DNA of 12,967 nucleotides from positions 1 through 12,967 of the forward strand of contig NZ_JWHR01000001.1 of assembly GCF_000808015.1 (NCBI RefSeq), given 5' to 3'. A program made the position numbers and the translations under genes. The notes beneath the pieces were generated by a model. It had not been told where the DNA came from. It ran no database searches and saw nothing but the letters and a program-made list of their open reading frames with translations. Below are positions 12,907-12,967 of the stretch, piece after piece; within the stretch, counting starts at the first letter, position 1, and the number at the start of each line of letters is the position of its first letter. This DNA is from Terrisporobacter othiniensis (GTDB lineage Bacteria; Bacillota; Clostridia; Peptostreptococcales; Peptostreptococcaceae).

Positions 12907-12967
12907 ATGAGTACAAGAGTACACTACTCACCAGAAATAAAATGGAAAGCTATAGATATGAAATTAA
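12907..12967 (+). CDS. Transposase OrfA / HTH protein, N-terminal fragment
   Basis: Only the first 20 codons lie in the window: MSTRVHYSPEIKWKAIDMKL. The pattern R-x-x-Y/F-S-P-E-x-K-x-K-A-I/V is the usual beginning of the helix-turn-helix OrfA of IS3-type elements, whose OrfB carries the DDE catalytic domain and is joined by ribosomal frameshifting. AAAGGAGG precedes the ATG at ten bases. The assignment rests on this short stretch plus the element end at 12821. Confidence 0.65.
   Translation, partial: MSTRVHYSPEIKWKAIDMKL

Larger units (their letters stand above)
12821..12967 (+). mobile_element. Left end of an IS3-family-like insertion sequence (cut by the window)
   Basis: TGAAGTGAACCC at 12821 resembles the TG-starting terminal inverted repeat of IS3-family elements. 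It lies 86 bp before a transposase-like start codon, as expected for a left end. The bases just before it (ATTTT, 12816-12820) could be the target duplication. The right end is outside the window, so neither inverted repeat nor target duplication can be verified. Confidence 0.6.

Overview
The window is very AT-rich Firmicute DNA. The combination of spoVS, lexA with a GAAC-N4-GTTT operator, deoD, trmB, a HesB-like protein of the HesB-selenoprotein family and a DUF1540 protein suggests a spore-forming clostridium. The Peptostreptococcaceae (Clostridioides, Paraclostridium, Paeniclostridium, Romboutsia) are the best guess from protein flavour; this is inference without any database search.

Layout, left to right. 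(1) 1-1860: an orphan phage/ICE-type tyrosine integrase on the minus strand, with AT-rich non-coding DNA on both sides and no other element genes. (2) 1860-2917: a HesB/IscA-like protein with a Cys-rich tail, then trmB (tRNA m7G46 methyltransferase). (3) 3048-5280: four small accessory genes. They are a secreted leucine-rich-repeat/Ig-like protein, two small membrane proteins (one with a helix-turn-helix-like tail) and a bacterial PH-domain protein, separated by strong hairpins that end convergent genes. (4) 5545-8981: a sporulation and DNA-maintenance block. It holds spoVS, a possible structured RNA, a XerS-like tyrosine recombinase, lexA with its own operator overlapping the promoter, and convergent deoD. 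(5) 9168-10887: an unrecognised 210-aa protein and a family 2 glycosyltransferase whose C-terminus is displaced by a frameshift. (6) 10909-12777: a membrane-anchored alpha/beta hydrolase, a lone holin-like protein, and a divergent double-DUF1540 protein. The holin/DUF1540 intergenic region carries a 73-bp perfect tandem duplication and a 16-bp motif shared by both divergent genes. (7) 12821-end: the left end of what looks like an IS3-family insertion sequence, cut by the window, with a long hairpin that buries the transposase ribosome-binding site.

Most genes are monocistronic with their own ribosome-binding site and hairpin terminator, so there is little operon structure. I see no CRISPR array, tRNA, rRNA or recognised defence system. 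The features most worth following are the holin/DUF1540 divergent region, the predicted three-way-junction RNA upstream of the Xer gene, the hairpins that sequester Shine-Dalgarno sequences, and the frameshifted glycosyltransferase.
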